Assembly: GCA_902489255.1 (NCBI GenBank)
Contig: CABTZF010000009.1
Location: forward strand, 1-56,497
Direction of reading: 5' to 3'
From: an uncultured Peptoniphilus sp.
GTDB lineage: Bacteria > Bacillota > Clostridia > Tissierellales > Peptoniphilaceae
Length of the DNA: 56,497 bases
The translations under genes and the position numbers were made by a program. This document shows, in pieces, positions 8,617 to 16,960 of the stretch (position 1 is its first letter; every line of letters begins with the position of its first letter). The notes beneath the pieces are model-generated. The model was not told the DNA's origin. It did no database searches and worked only from the letters and a program-made list of their open reading frames with translations.

Positions 8617-9648
8617 ATGAAAAAATTTTTAAAATATTTACTTATAGGACTTTTGACAATAACACAGGCAGGATGTTTATCCACAGAAAGCAGAAGGAAC
8701 AAGAGGACCCTTGAGGTCTACAATTTATATATAGCTTGCGATTCTCAAGAAGATACAGTAACAGGTATATTTATGAATCAATTTGCAAAAATTCTTGAAA
8801 AAGACTCCAAGGGCAGAATTAAGGTCAACACCTATCCAAATTCCCAACTTGGATCTGATACTGAAATAATTGAAGCTGTACAAAACGGAAACATAACTTT
8901 TACCGTAGGTACCAGCGCTCCTCAAGTTTCTTTTGTGCCCCAAGCGGCAATATTTGATGCCCCAATGGCCTTTAAAAATTTAAAGATAGCTAGGGAAGTT
9001 TTAGACGGACCTCTAACAGAAAAATTAAAAAGATATTATGAGGATAAGGATTTTTATTTACTTGCGGTTGCAGACCAAGGGTTTAGAGTTATGTCTTCAA
9101 ACAAAGATATAAATGAAATCAAGGACTTTAAAGGGATAAAAATAAGGACCATGGAAAACAAAAACCACATTGGCTTTTGGAAGTCAGTCGGGGCAAACCC
9201 AACACCTATGGCATGGTCTGAAGTTTTTATAGGTTTAGAACAAGGCTCTATTGATGCTCAAGAAAATCCTATTGAATTAATAGTTGCATCTAAAATATAT
9301 GAAAAACAAAAGTATATTATTAACACCAATCACATTCTTCACAGTCTTATGCTGGTTGGCTCAAAAAAAGTAATAAATGATTTGCCGAAAGACTTGCAGG
9401 ATATAATAAAAGAATCGGCACAGAAGGCAAAAGTTTTTGCCAGAGAGGCTACAGACGAAAGGGCACAAGGAAGAATTGAAATTATGGACAAATATGGAAC
9501 AGTTGTAAAGGATCTTTCACCAAAACTCTATAAAGATATGAAGAATTCTTCAATGAAAATTTGGAAGGATTTGGAAAAAGAAGTAGACAAAGATTTGATA
9601 GAATTATTAAAAAAAGAAATAGAAAAGGCGGAAAATCATGAAAATTAG
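8617..9648 (+). CDS. dctP: TRAP transporter substrate-binding lipoprotein (DctP)
   Basis: 343 residues. It has a lipoprotein signal with Cys20 in TQAGC, so in this monoderm-type cell it is expected to be tethered outside the membrane. The mature part is a DctP fold: LGSDTEIIEAVQNGNITF, DQGFRVMSSNKDINEIKDFKG and the ligand region IRTMENKNHIGFWKSVGANPTPMAWSEVFIGLEQGSIDAQENP. The arginine in KIRTM is the residue that usually clamps a substrate carboxylate in this family, so an organic acid is likely. With the aroE-like gene overlapping its 3' end, shikimate or quinate is a candidate ligand (inference). Confidence 0.92.
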   Translation: MKKFLKYLLIGLLTITQAGCLSTESRRNKRTLEVYNLYIACDSQEDTVTGIFMNQFAKILEKDSKGRIKVNTYPNSQLGSDTEIIEAVQNGNITFTVGTSAPQVSFVPQAAIFDAPMAFKNLKIAREVLDGPLTEKLKRYYEDKDFYLLAVADQGFRVMSSNKDINEIKDFKGIKIRTMENKNHIGFWKSVGANPTPMAWSEVFIGLEQGSIDAQENPIELIVASKIYEKQKYIINTNHILHSLMLVGSKKVINDLPKDLQDIIKESAQKAKVFAREATDERAQGRIEIMDKYGTVVKDLSPKLYKDMKNSSMKIWKDLEKEVDKDLIELLKKEIEKAENHEN

Positions 9649-10504
9649 TGGAAATACAAGGCTAATTGCCCTATTGGGAAATCCAATCAGCCATTCTCTG
9701 TCACCCCTTATGCACAACACATCCTTTGAAAAATCCGGAGAAGATTACGTATATTTATGTTTGCCGACAAACAAAGATACTCTAGGGAAAGTTATTGAAA
9801 CTTTAAAAATTGTCGGATGCAAGGGGGCAAATATAACCTATCCAAATAAAATAGAAATAATAAAGTATTTAGATGAACTCAGCGATGAGGTTAAGATAAT
9901 AGGAGCTTGCAATACAATAGTTATTTCTGAAGATAAAAAAATCAAGGGCTATAATACAGATGGAAGAGGTTTTGTAAAATCTTTAAAAGATATAAACATT
10001 GATTTAAAGGGGAAAGCAGTTGCAATAATGGGTCTTGGAGGGGCAGGATCAGCCATAGCAACTTGTTTAAGCCTTGAAGGAGTAAAAACTATATATGTTA
10101 AAGAAAAGACAATTGCAAAGGCTGAAAAGGTTAAAGAAAGGATAAATACCTATATAGACGGAGTTGAAATAATAATAATAAAAAATGAAGATGAATTTGT
10201 AAGTATTTTAGACAAGGTAACTATATTAATAAACGCAAGCCCTGCAGGCATGACGGGATCTGAAGAAAAATTCCCAATTAATCCTTGCAAATTGGAGGGA
10301 AAAAATTTATTATTATATGACATAATCTATTCACCATTAAAAACACCACTAATAGAAAGAGCCCAAAATTACGGAATCAAGTGCTTAAATGGGATAGAAA
10401 TGATGATAAACCAAGGGGCAATTTCATATAATATTTGGACCGGGCAAAAGATGGATCTTGATTTAGTTAATAGGGTAATATTAAAAAATTTAGGTGAAAG
10501 TTAA
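9638..10504 (+). CDS. aroE: Shikimate/quinate dehydrogenase family protein
   Basis: 288 residues in the AroE fold, interconverting 3-dehydroshikimate and shikimate with NAD(P)H. Visible: substrate serines in ISHSLSP (S20, S22), catalytic K71 in ITYPNK, IGACNTIV, catalytic D108 in GYNTDG, dinucleotide loop MGLGGAGSA at 131-139, and a C-terminal NQGAISYNIWTG. The PNK around the catalytic lysine resembles the YdiB-type quinate/shikimate enzymes rather than the PFK of biosynthetic AroE. It overlaps the TRAP binding-protein gene by 11 bases and no other aro genes are near, so a role in uptake and use of shikimate or quinate is plausible. A purely biosynthetic role cannot be excluded. Confidence 0.88.
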   Translation: MKISGNTRLIALLGNPISHSLSPLMHNTSFEKSGEDYVYLCLPTNKDTLGKVIETLKIVGCKGANITYPNKIEIIKYLDELSDEVKIIGACNTIVISEDKKIKGYNTDGRGFVKSLKDINIDLKGKAVAIMGLGGAGSAIATCLSLEGVKTIYVKEKTIAKAEKVKERINTYIDGVEIIIIKNEDEFVSILDKVTILINASPAGMTGSEEKFPINPCKLEGKNLLLYDIIYSPLKTPLIERAQNYGIKCLNGIEMMINQGAISYNIWTGQKMDLDLVNRVILKNLGES

Positions 10505-10524
10505 AAACAAATACAGATAAGAGA

Positions 10525-10560
10525 AAAAAGAATTTTATAAAATTGAAATTCTTTTTTTTA
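10525..10560 (+). terminator. Terminator after the TRAP/aroE operon
   Basis: A perfect 11-bp AT-rich stem (10525-10535 with 10546-10556), a 10-base loop and a T run to 10559. It lies 21 bases after the aroE stop. Confidence 0.85.
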
Positions 10561-10781
10561 TTAATTTATTTTCAAGGCAACTAAAAATTCTCCAAAAAAG
10601 AAAGACTATATAAATTTATTAACTTATCATGATAAAAAAGAAAATCAATAAAAAATTTTTTATCAGCTATTTTTTACAACTAATAGATAATTATTTAACA
10701 AATACTTTAATAAGAACCTGTATATTAGTGAATTAGGGAAGAAATGAGGGTTTGTAAAAAATTTAATAATTAAAAATAAAC
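10561..10781. other. Non-coding gap before argC
   Basis: AT-rich sequence with no gene and no riboswitch that I recognise. No convincing ARG-box pair (TGAATWWWWATTCA) is visible before argC. Confidence 0.55.
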
Positions 10782-10810
10782 TTGAAATAATTTAATTTTA
10801 GTTATAAAAT
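10782..10810 (+). promoter_or_regulatory. Promoter of argCJBD
   Basis: TTGAAA (10782-10787), 17-bp spacer, TAAAAT (10805-10810). The -10 region and the bases after it (TATAAAATATTAGT) match those of the TAXI-TRAP promoter at 22040-22068. The leader to argC is about 70 bases. Confidence 0.7.
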
Positions 10811-10887
10811 ATTAGTCAGGAAGTGTAGTGAATTATAAAAACTTTATTTCCGAAAAATTTTATAGGTAGAAAGGAGCTACAATACAA

Positions 10888-11940
10888 ATGATAAAGTATT
10901 CAGTTGTAGGAGCAGCTGCATATGCGTGCGGCGAATTCCTAAGATTAATGGTAACTTATCCGGATGCAGAACTTCAAATGGTTGCTGATGGATTTGCAAA
11001 AGGTGACATGATTCAAAATGTCCATCCACAATTAACAGGTTTTCATGATATGAAAATTATGGATACTACAGATGAAGATATTCAAAAAATTATTGAAGCA
11101 AGTGATGTAGTTTTGGCTGCTGTAGATGCCGGAACAACTTGTGCTCTTGCAGATAAGGTTCTTAAGGGCGGAAAGAAATTTATAGATTTTGGTGCCGACT
11201 TACGTTTCCGTGATCCTGCAGTTTATGAAAAATGGTATAAAATTAAACATACATATCCTGATATGACTAGGAACTGTGTATATTGTATCCCTGAAATGAA
11301 CAGAAAAGACGCAAAGGGACAAAATCTTATTTCCAATCCAGGATGTTATCCAACAGCTTCAACACTTGGCTTAATGCCAATTCTTAAAGAAGGATTAGTA
11401 GTAGAAAATACTATTATTATTGATGCTAAGAGCGGTTATACAGGAGCGGGAAGAAGACCCACATTAAATAAGATGATTACAGAATCTGAAAACAGTTTCC
11501 GTGCATACGCTTTAGGTGGTGGTCACCGTCATACTCCGGAAATTGAACAAAACATTGAATATATTACCGGAAAACATCAAATGATTAACTTCCAACCTCA
11601 CTTATCTCCACAAATTCGTGGTATCGAAGCTACAATTTACTGTGGTTCTAATAAAGATATTTCTGATGAAGATCTTTATAAATTGTATCAAAAACATTAT
11701 AAAGATGAACCATTCGTTCATGTATATCCAGCTTCAAAACCGGTTGAAACAAAATGGGCTGCAGGAACTAACTTCTGTTGCATAAGTCCTTCTTATGATG
11801 CAAGAACAAAGAGATTTATAATTTCTTCTGTAATTGATAACATAGGCAAGGGAGCAGCAGGTCAAGCTATCCAAAACATGAACATCATATTTGGTAGACC
11901 TGAAACAACAGGCTTACTAATCCCACCAATGTATCCATAA
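10888..11940 (+). CDS. argC: N-acetyl-gamma-glutamyl-phosphate reductase
   Basis: Reduces N-acetylglutamyl phosphate to the semialdehyde with NADPH, the third step of ornithine synthesis. 350 residues, full length. The nucleophile is C153 in ISNPGCYPTAS, and GGGHRHTPEIEQ supplies the catalytic histidine region. The N-terminal dinucleotide loop is unusual: GAAAYACGE at 8-16 where the family norm is GASGYTGAE, and VVLAAVDAG replaces the common LALPHG. The ATG is preceded by AAAGGAG ten bases upstream. First gene of a unit in which codons such as CGT, AAC and TTC are common, hinting at high expression. Confidence 0.93.
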   Translation: MIKYSVVGAAAYACGEFLRLMVTYPDAELQMVADGFAKGDMIQNVHPQLTGFHDMKIMDTTDEDIQKIIEASDVVLAAVDAGTTCALADKVLKGGKKFIDFGADLRFRDPAVYEKWYKIKHTYPDMTRNCVYCIPEMNRKDAKGQNLISNPGCYPTASTLGLMPILKEGLVVENTIIIDAKSGYTGAGRRPTLNKMITESENSFRAYALGGGHRHTPEIEQNIEYITGKHQMINFQPHLSPQIRGIEATIYCGSNKDISDEDLYKLYQKHYKDEPFVHVYPASKPVETKWAAGTNFCCISPSYDARTKRFIISSVIDNIGKGAAGQAIQNMNIIFGRPETTGLLIPPMYP

Positions 11941-11994
11941 AATATAAATTTTAATCATTATATTTATGTAAATTTTACCGAAAGGAGAAAAATT

Positions 11995-13218
11995 ATGGAT
12001 TACAAAATTATAGAAGGCGGCGGAATTACCTCACCAAAAGGCTTCAAAGCCGGTGCCACTTATTGTGGATTTAAGAGTAAAAATTCTGAAAAGCCTGATT
12101 TAGCAGTTATCTATTCAGAAAATGAAGCAACTTGTGCTGCAGTATTTACTACTAATATTTTCTGTGCTGCCCCGGTAATTCTTGATAGAGAAATCTTAAA
12201 GAAGGGCAAAGCAAGAGCCGTAGTTATTAACTCAGGTATTGCTAACGCAGCAACAGGAGAAAAAGGTATTGAAAATGCCAAGAAAGTAGCTAGAAAAGCT
12301 GAAGAACTTTTAGGACTTGGAGAAGATCAAGTATTTGTATCTTCAACAGGGGTTATCGGTCAACAATTACCGGTTGAAAAAGTTCTTAAGGGTCTTGAAA
12401 AAATTGTTCCAACCCTCAGTGTAGAACAAGGAACAGATGCAGCTTATGCAATTATGACCACTGATACAGTTAAAAAACAAACTGCATTGGAAGTTGAATT
12501 CTCAGGCGGAAAAGTAACTATTGGTGCTATGGCCAAAGGTAGTGGTATGATTCACCCTAACATGGCAACAATGCTTGTATATATTTCTACTGATGCAAAG
12601 ATAGAACAAAAAGAATTACAAAAATATCTATCAGCAAGTGTAGACGATACATTTAATATGCTATCCGTTGATGGAGATACTTCTACAAATGACTCTCTAT
12701 TCTTAATTGCTAATGGAGCCAGCGGTGTAGAAATTAAAACTGAAGAAGATAAAGAAAAATTTGCCAAACTTATTAAACAAATGTGCTTAGAAATCACACT
12801 AAAGATAGCTAAAGATGGCGAAGGTGCAACTCATATGATTGTTGCTCATGCAAATAATCTTCCAACTGACAAAGATGCAAGATTAGTTGCTAAAGCAATA
12901 GTTTGTTCATCTCTTGTAAAAACAGCTATTTATGGTAAAGATGCTAACTGGGGACGTATTATGGCTGCAGCAGGATATTCAGGAGCAAAATTTGATGTAT
13001 CTAAGGCAGACTGCTTCCTAGAAAGTAAGGCAGGAAAAATTGCTGTAATGGAAGGCGGATTTGGAACTGACTTTGATGAAGATAAGGCAAAAAAAATATT
13101 AACAGAAGAAGAAGTTATCATTACTGTTGATTTACATGACGGAGATGCTTGCGCAACAGCTTACGGATGCGACTTGACATATGATTATGTAAAAATCAAT
13201 GGAGATTATCGTTCTTAA
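11995..13218 (+). CDS. argJ: Bifunctional glutamate N-acetyltransferase / ornithine acetyltransferase
   Basis: Moves the acetyl group from N-acetylornithine to glutamate, making the pathway cyclic; many homologues also use acetyl-CoA. 407 residues, full length. It is self-cleaved into two chains before the nucleophile T192 in KGSGMIHPNMATML, and that motif is intact. NAATG at 84-88 replaces the usual NACTG of the oxyanion hole. Having ArgJ removes the need for argA and argE, neither of which is in the window. It starts at ATG 11995 after AAAGGAG, 54 bases after argC. Confidence 0.95.
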   Translation: MDYKIIEGGGITSPKGFKAGATYCGFKSKNSEKPDLAVIYSENEATCAAVFTTNIFCAAPVILDREILKKGKARAVVINSGIANAATGEKGIENAKKVARKAEELLGLGEDQVFVSSTGVIGQQLPVEKVLKGLEKIVPTLSVEQGTDAAYAIMTTDTVKKQTALEVEFSGGKVTIGAMAKGSGMIHPNMATMLVYISTDAKIEQKELQKYLSASVDDTFNMLSVDGDTSTNDSLFLIANGASGVEIKTEEDKEKFAKLIKQMCLEITLKIAKDGEGATHMIVAHANNLPTDKDARLVAKAIVCSSLVKTAIYGKDANWGRIMAAAGYSGAKFDVSKADCFLESKAGKIAVMEGGFGTDFDEDKAKKILTEEEVIITVDLHDGDACATAYGCDLTYDYVKINGDYRS

Positions 13219-13230
13219 TAGGAGGATAAT

Positions 13231-14115
13231 TTGTTAAATATTGAAGAAAAGGTAAATGCTTTAATAGAAGCTATGCCCTTTATAAACAAATATAAGGGAA
13301 AAACTGTAGTAGTTAAGTTTGGCGGAAATGCCATGATTAACGAAGAAGTAAAAAATGCCGTTATAGAAGATGCTGTATTATTACAAGCATTAGGAATTAA
13401 TGTTGTTCTTTCTCATGGTGGCGGACCGGCTATCAATAAAATGTTAGAAAGACTTAACATTAAAAGTGAATTTGTAAACGGTCTAAGAGTAACTTCTAAA
13501 GAAATTATTGAAGTTGTTGAAATGGTTTTAGCAGGTTCAGTAAGTGCCGACTTGGTTAAAAAAGTTGCAGCTTTAGGAGGAAAGGCGGTAAGTCTTTCAG
13601 GTTCAGATGGAGGAATTTATTTTTGTAAGAAAAATAAGTCCGACTACGACTATGGCTTTGTAGGTGAAGTTATTTCAGTTAATGCTGAACCAATAAATGC
13701 TCTTATTAATGCCGGCTACATTCCGATCATATCTCCAATTGGAGCTGATGATAAAGGAAATTCATATAATATAAATGGCGATACTGCTGCCGGAGCTTTA
13801 GCCTCAGCCCTAAAGGCTGAAAAATTAATATTATTAACTGACATTGAAGGTCTTTGCAATGACATAAAGGTTAAAGATGTAATCAGTTATCTAAATATTA
13901 AGGATGTAGCTAAACTTAAAGAAATCGGAACCATCGCAGGTGGAATGATTCCTAAGGTTGACAGCTGTGTAGACGCTATTGAAAATGGGGTAAACCAAGT
14001 TCACATCATGGACGGTAGGAAGGCTCACAGTATATTATATGAAGCTTTTGTTGAAGAAGGCGGACACGGAACTGTCGTTGGTGAAGCTAAAGACAGTGTC
14101 GGAATTAAATGGTAA
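13231..14115 (+). CDS. argB: N-acetylglutamate kinase
   Basis: Phosphorylates N-acetylglutamate, the committed step to ornithine. 294 residues of the amino-acid-kinase fold. VVVKFGGNAM places K29 at the phosphate, LSHGGGPAIN follows, and the ATP-side lysine lies in GTIAGGMIPKVDSC. The start is TTG at 13231 with GGAGG five bases upstream; no nearby ATG fits. The N-terminal helix (NIEEKVNALIEAMPFINKYKGK) is the type found in arginine-sensitive hexameric enzymes, so feedback control by arginine is possible (inference). Confidence 0.95.
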   Translation: MLNIEEKVNALIEAMPFINKYKGKTVVVKFGGNAMINEEVKNAVIEDAVLLQALGINVVLSHGGGPAINKMLERLNIKSEFVNGLRVTSKEIIEVVEMVLAGSVSADLVKKVAALGGKAVSLSGSDGGIYFCKKNKSDYDYGFVGEVISVNAEPINALINAGYIPIISPIGADDKGNSYNINGDTAAGALASALKAEKLILLTDIEGLCNDIKVKDVISYLNIKDVAKLKEIGTIAGGMIPKVDSCVDAIENGVNQVHIMDGRKAHSILYEAFVEEGGHGTVVGEAKDSVGIKW

Positions 14116-14137
14116 AAATTATAGGAGGTACAAACCA

Positions 14138-15352
14138 ATGAATGAAAAATTTACAAACAATGCGGACATAACTGCTGCTGGTAAAAAGTATACAATGGAT
14201 ACTTATGGTCAATATGAAGTTGGTATGGTAAAAGGTGAAGGATCTTACCTTTGGGATGCTAACGGAAAGAAATATATTGACTTATTACAAGGCGTTGCAG
14301 TAAACGCATTAGGTCACTGCTATCCGGATGTAGTTAAAGCTACTCAAGAACAAGCAGCTACATTAACTCAATGTGCAAACTATTTCTACATTGAACCGGG
14401 TGTAAGACTAGCAAAAATTATTATTGAAAACTCTTGCATGGATAAAGTTTTCTTCAGTAACTCAGGTGCTGAATCAAACGAAGGAGCTATGAAACTTGCT
14501 CGTAAATATCAAAAAATGCAAGGACATCCGGAAAAATATGAAGTTATAAGCTTCAAACAATCTTTCCATGGAAGAACTCTAGCTACATTAACAGCTACTG
14601 GACAAGATAAATCTCACTTAGGTTTTGAACCACTTCCAGCAGGATTTAGATATGCACTTTTAAATGACATGGAATCTGTTAAACAAGAATATAATGCAAA
14701 CACAGCTGCAGTAATCATCGAACCTGTACAAGGTGAAGGTGGAGTTATTCCATGTACTGAAGAATTCTTAAAAGAACTTCGTGCATTCTGTACTGAAAAA
14801 GATATTGTTTTAATCTTTGATGAAGTTCAAGTTGGATGCGGAAGAACCGGATATCTATTTGCTCACCAAGGATATGGCGTTGAACCAGACGTTATGACAC
14901 TTGCAAAAGCTTTAGGTAATGGTATTCCAATTGGTGCATTCTGTGCTAGAGGTAAATTCGCAGATGTATTAAAACCAGGTAACCACGGAACTACTTACGG
15001 TGGTAACCCAATAGCTACAGCTACAGCAGCTGCTGCATTAACAGCTATTATTGAAAATAAACTTCCTGAAAGAGCAAGAGAAATGGGAGCTTATTTACAA
15101 GATAGACTAAATGAAATGAAAAAGAAACACCCGGTAATTAAAGAAGTAAGAGGTAGAGGTTTAATAGTTGGTGCTGTCCTTGATTTACCGGACGCTCACG
15201 TTGTAACTAATCCATGCTTTGAAAAGGGTCTAATTCTTAACTGTACTGCAGGAAATGTATTAAGATTCGTTCCGGCACTAAATATTCCAAAAGAAACATT
15301 AGACGATGCACTTAACATTCTTGAAGAAGTGCTTACTGAATTAGGTAAATAA
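14138..15352 (+). CDS. argD: Acetylornithine aminotransferase
   Basis: Class-III PLP aminotransferase making N-acetylornithine from the semialdehyde and glutamate. 404 residues. Motifs: NSGAESNEGAMKLARKY at 108-124, IFDEVQVGCGRTG with D228, and PLP lysine K257 in DVMTLAKALGNG. The ATG at 14138 follows AGGAGGT (14123-14129); the open frame extends upstream into argB, but that part does not look like ArgD. It closes argC-J-B-D; no carbamoyltransferase or argG/argH follows, so the operon ends at ornithine. Confidence 0.95.
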   Translation: MNEKFTNNADITAAGKKYTMDTYGQYEVGMVKGEGSYLWDANGKKYIDLLQGVAVNALGHCYPDVVKATQEQAATLTQCANYFYIEPGVRLAKIIIENSCMDKVFFSNSGAESNEGAMKLARKYQKMQGHPEKYEVISFKQSFHGRTLATLTATGQDKSHLGFEPLPAGFRYALLNDMESVKQEYNANTAAVIIEPVQGEGGVIPCTEEFLKELRAFCTEKDIVLIFDEVQVGCGRTGYLFAHQGYGVEPDVMTLAKALGNGIPIGAFCARGKFADVLKPGNHGTTYGGNPIATATAAAALTAIIENKLPERAREMGAYLQDRLNEMKKKHPVIKEVRGRGLIVGAVLDLPDAHVVTNPCFEKGLILNCTAGNVLRFVPALNIPKETLDDALNILEEVLTELGK

Positions 15353-15366
15353 ATAAATAAATTAAT

Positions 15367-15406
15367 TATAGCTTCTGCTTGGTGGAAACACCAGGCGGAA
15401 ACTATA
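15367..15406 (+). other. Strong RNA hairpin between argD and the NhaC gene
   Basis: Arms TATAG/CTATA, a 1x1 mismatch, then a 12-bp stem (15373-15384 with 15389-15400) containing two G.U pairs and closed by a GAAA tetraloop. It has no following T run, so it is not an ordinary terminator. Two C-to-T differences preserved as G.U pairs suggest selection for an RNA structure. Candidate roles are mRNA processing, 3'-end protection of the arg part, or partial attenuation. Confidence 0.75.
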
Positions 15407-15472
15407 AAGAAATTATAATTCAATTTATATTGAAAATTTAAAGAAAACGATTTTTTAAAGGCGGTTTATATT

Positions 15473-16960
15473 ATGGAAAATAATGAAAAAAATCAACAAG
15501 TTAAAGAAGGCAGAATGCCTCATCTTTGGGAAGCATTATTATCATTAGCTATCTTAATTGGCGTATTAGCAGTAGGTATTATAATTTACGAAGTTGACCC
15601 ACACGTTCCAATGTTTGTTGGTGCCTGTGCATCAGCATTAATTGCATTAAAACTTGGTTATAAGTGGGAAACAATTGAAAAAATGATGATGGATGGTATC
15701 TATAAGGCACTACAATCAGTAATTATATTAGCCATCATAGGTATATTAGTAGGAATTTGGGTTGATGCAGGTGTTGTTCCATCAATGATTTATTATGGAT
15801 TGAAAATTATTCACCCGAGTATATTCTTAATAGCAGCACTACTTATTTGCTCAATTACATCACTTGCAACAGGTACTTCTTGGGGAACAATGGGTACAAT
15901 GGGTGTTGCTCTTATGGGTATCTCATTAGGTCTTGGAATTAACCCGGCAGCTACAGCAGGAGCTTGTATATCAGGAGCATATTTTGGTGATAAGATGTCT
16001 CCATTATCAGATACAACTAATTTAGCACCGGCTATGTCAGGTACAGACGTTATGACTCACGTTAAGTTCATGGCTATGCCAACTATAACTGTTTATGTAA
16101 TTTGTCTTATATTCTATGGTTTCTTAGGATTTAAGTATTATCAAGGCGGCGCAGCAGATTTGAGTTCAGTTAATGAAATTTCTGGAGCAATTCAAGGAGC
16201 TTTCAAAATTAGTCCACTTCTATTAATCCCACCGGTAGTAGTTATCGTTTGTGTAGCTATGAAAATGCCGGCTATTCCGGGTATAACTATCGGTGTATTT
16301 TTAGGTGCAATAGTAGGTTTGATATTTGGAAATTCAAACTTAGGTACAGTTCTTGACTGTGGTATGAATGGATTTGTTGCAGAAACAGGTTTGGAATCTG
16401 TAGATAATCTTCTTTCAACAGGTGGTCTGATGAACATGATGAATTCAATTTCCATGACTCTAATAGCCATGATGTTCGGCGGTATCATGGAAGGTACTAG
16501 ACAACTTGAAGTTATCGTTAATAAATTAAAACCACTTGCAAATACTCCTGCAAAACTTGTTACATTAACTCTTTGTACTTGTGTTGCATCAAATGCAACA
16601 ATGCCTGAACAATATATTTCAATAGTAGTTCCGGGACGTATGTATGCTGAAGAATATCATAAAATGGGTCTACACCCGAAGTCTTTATCAAATGCCCTTG
16701 AAGGTGCAGGTACTGTAACATCAGCTTTAATTCCATGGAATACTTGCGGTGTTTATATTAAGACAACTTTAGGTTTGACAGTTACTCAATATGCACCTTA
16801 TGCATTGTTTAACTATACAATGCCATTAATGGTTTGTATTATGGCATTCATGGGCTTAACAACTGCTGATATGGAAGGTAAGAGATTAAATGCTAAACAA
16901 GCAAACTCTAAGGAAATTTCATGGCCGACAAAACCGATAGACGGAACAGTTCGTATCTAA
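15473..16960 (+). CDS. NhaC-family Na+/H+ antiporter, possible amino-acid/acid antiporter
   Basis: 495 residues with about 11-12 membrane helices. The NhaC signature TSWGTMGTMGVALMGISLGLGINPAATAGACISGAYFGDKMSPLSDTTNLAPA lies near residues 140-190, and LCTCVASNATMPEQYISIVVPGRMY in the second half. The family includes Na+/H+ antiporters and malate-lactate exchangers, so the substrate is open. It sits in the argCJBD direction and overlaps the ornithine racemase by 40 bases, so a role in exchanging ornithine or keeping the ion gradient during ornithine use is plausible (inference). ATG 15473 has AAAGGCGG about nine bases upstream. Confidence 0.9.
   Translation: MENNEKNQQVKEGRMPHLWEALLSLAILIGVLAVGIIIYEVDPHVPMFVGACASALIALKLGYKWETIEKMMMDGIYKALQSVIILAIIGILVGIWVDAGVVPSMIYYGLKIIHPSIFLIAALLICSITSLATGTSWGTMGTMGVALMGISLGLGINPAATAGACISGAYFGDKMSPLSDTTNLAPAMSGTDVMTHVKFMAMPTITVYVICLIFYGFLGFKYYQGGAADLSSVNEISGAIQGAFKISPLLLIPPVVVIVCVAMKMPAIPGITIGVFLGAIVGLIFGNSNLGTVLDCGMNGFVAETGLESVDNLLSTGGLMNMMNSISMTLIAMMFGGIMEGTRQLEVIVNKLKPLANTPAKLVTLTLCTCVASNATMPEQYISIVVPGRMYAEEYHKMGLHPKSLSNALEGAGTVTSALIPWNTCGVYIKTTLGLTVTQYAPYALFNYTMPLMVCIMAFMGLTTADMEGKRLNAKQANSKEISWPTKPIDGTVRI

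Noticed and set aside
10810..10887. ARG box for an ArgR repressor upstream of argC
   Set aside because: A GTGAATTATAAAAACTT stretch is AT-rich but its halves do not form the expected TGAAT/ATTCA inverted pair.
16192..16488. Minus-strand open frames inside the NhaC and other long genes
   Set aside because: They are antisense shadows of strong coding regions without ribosome binding sites.
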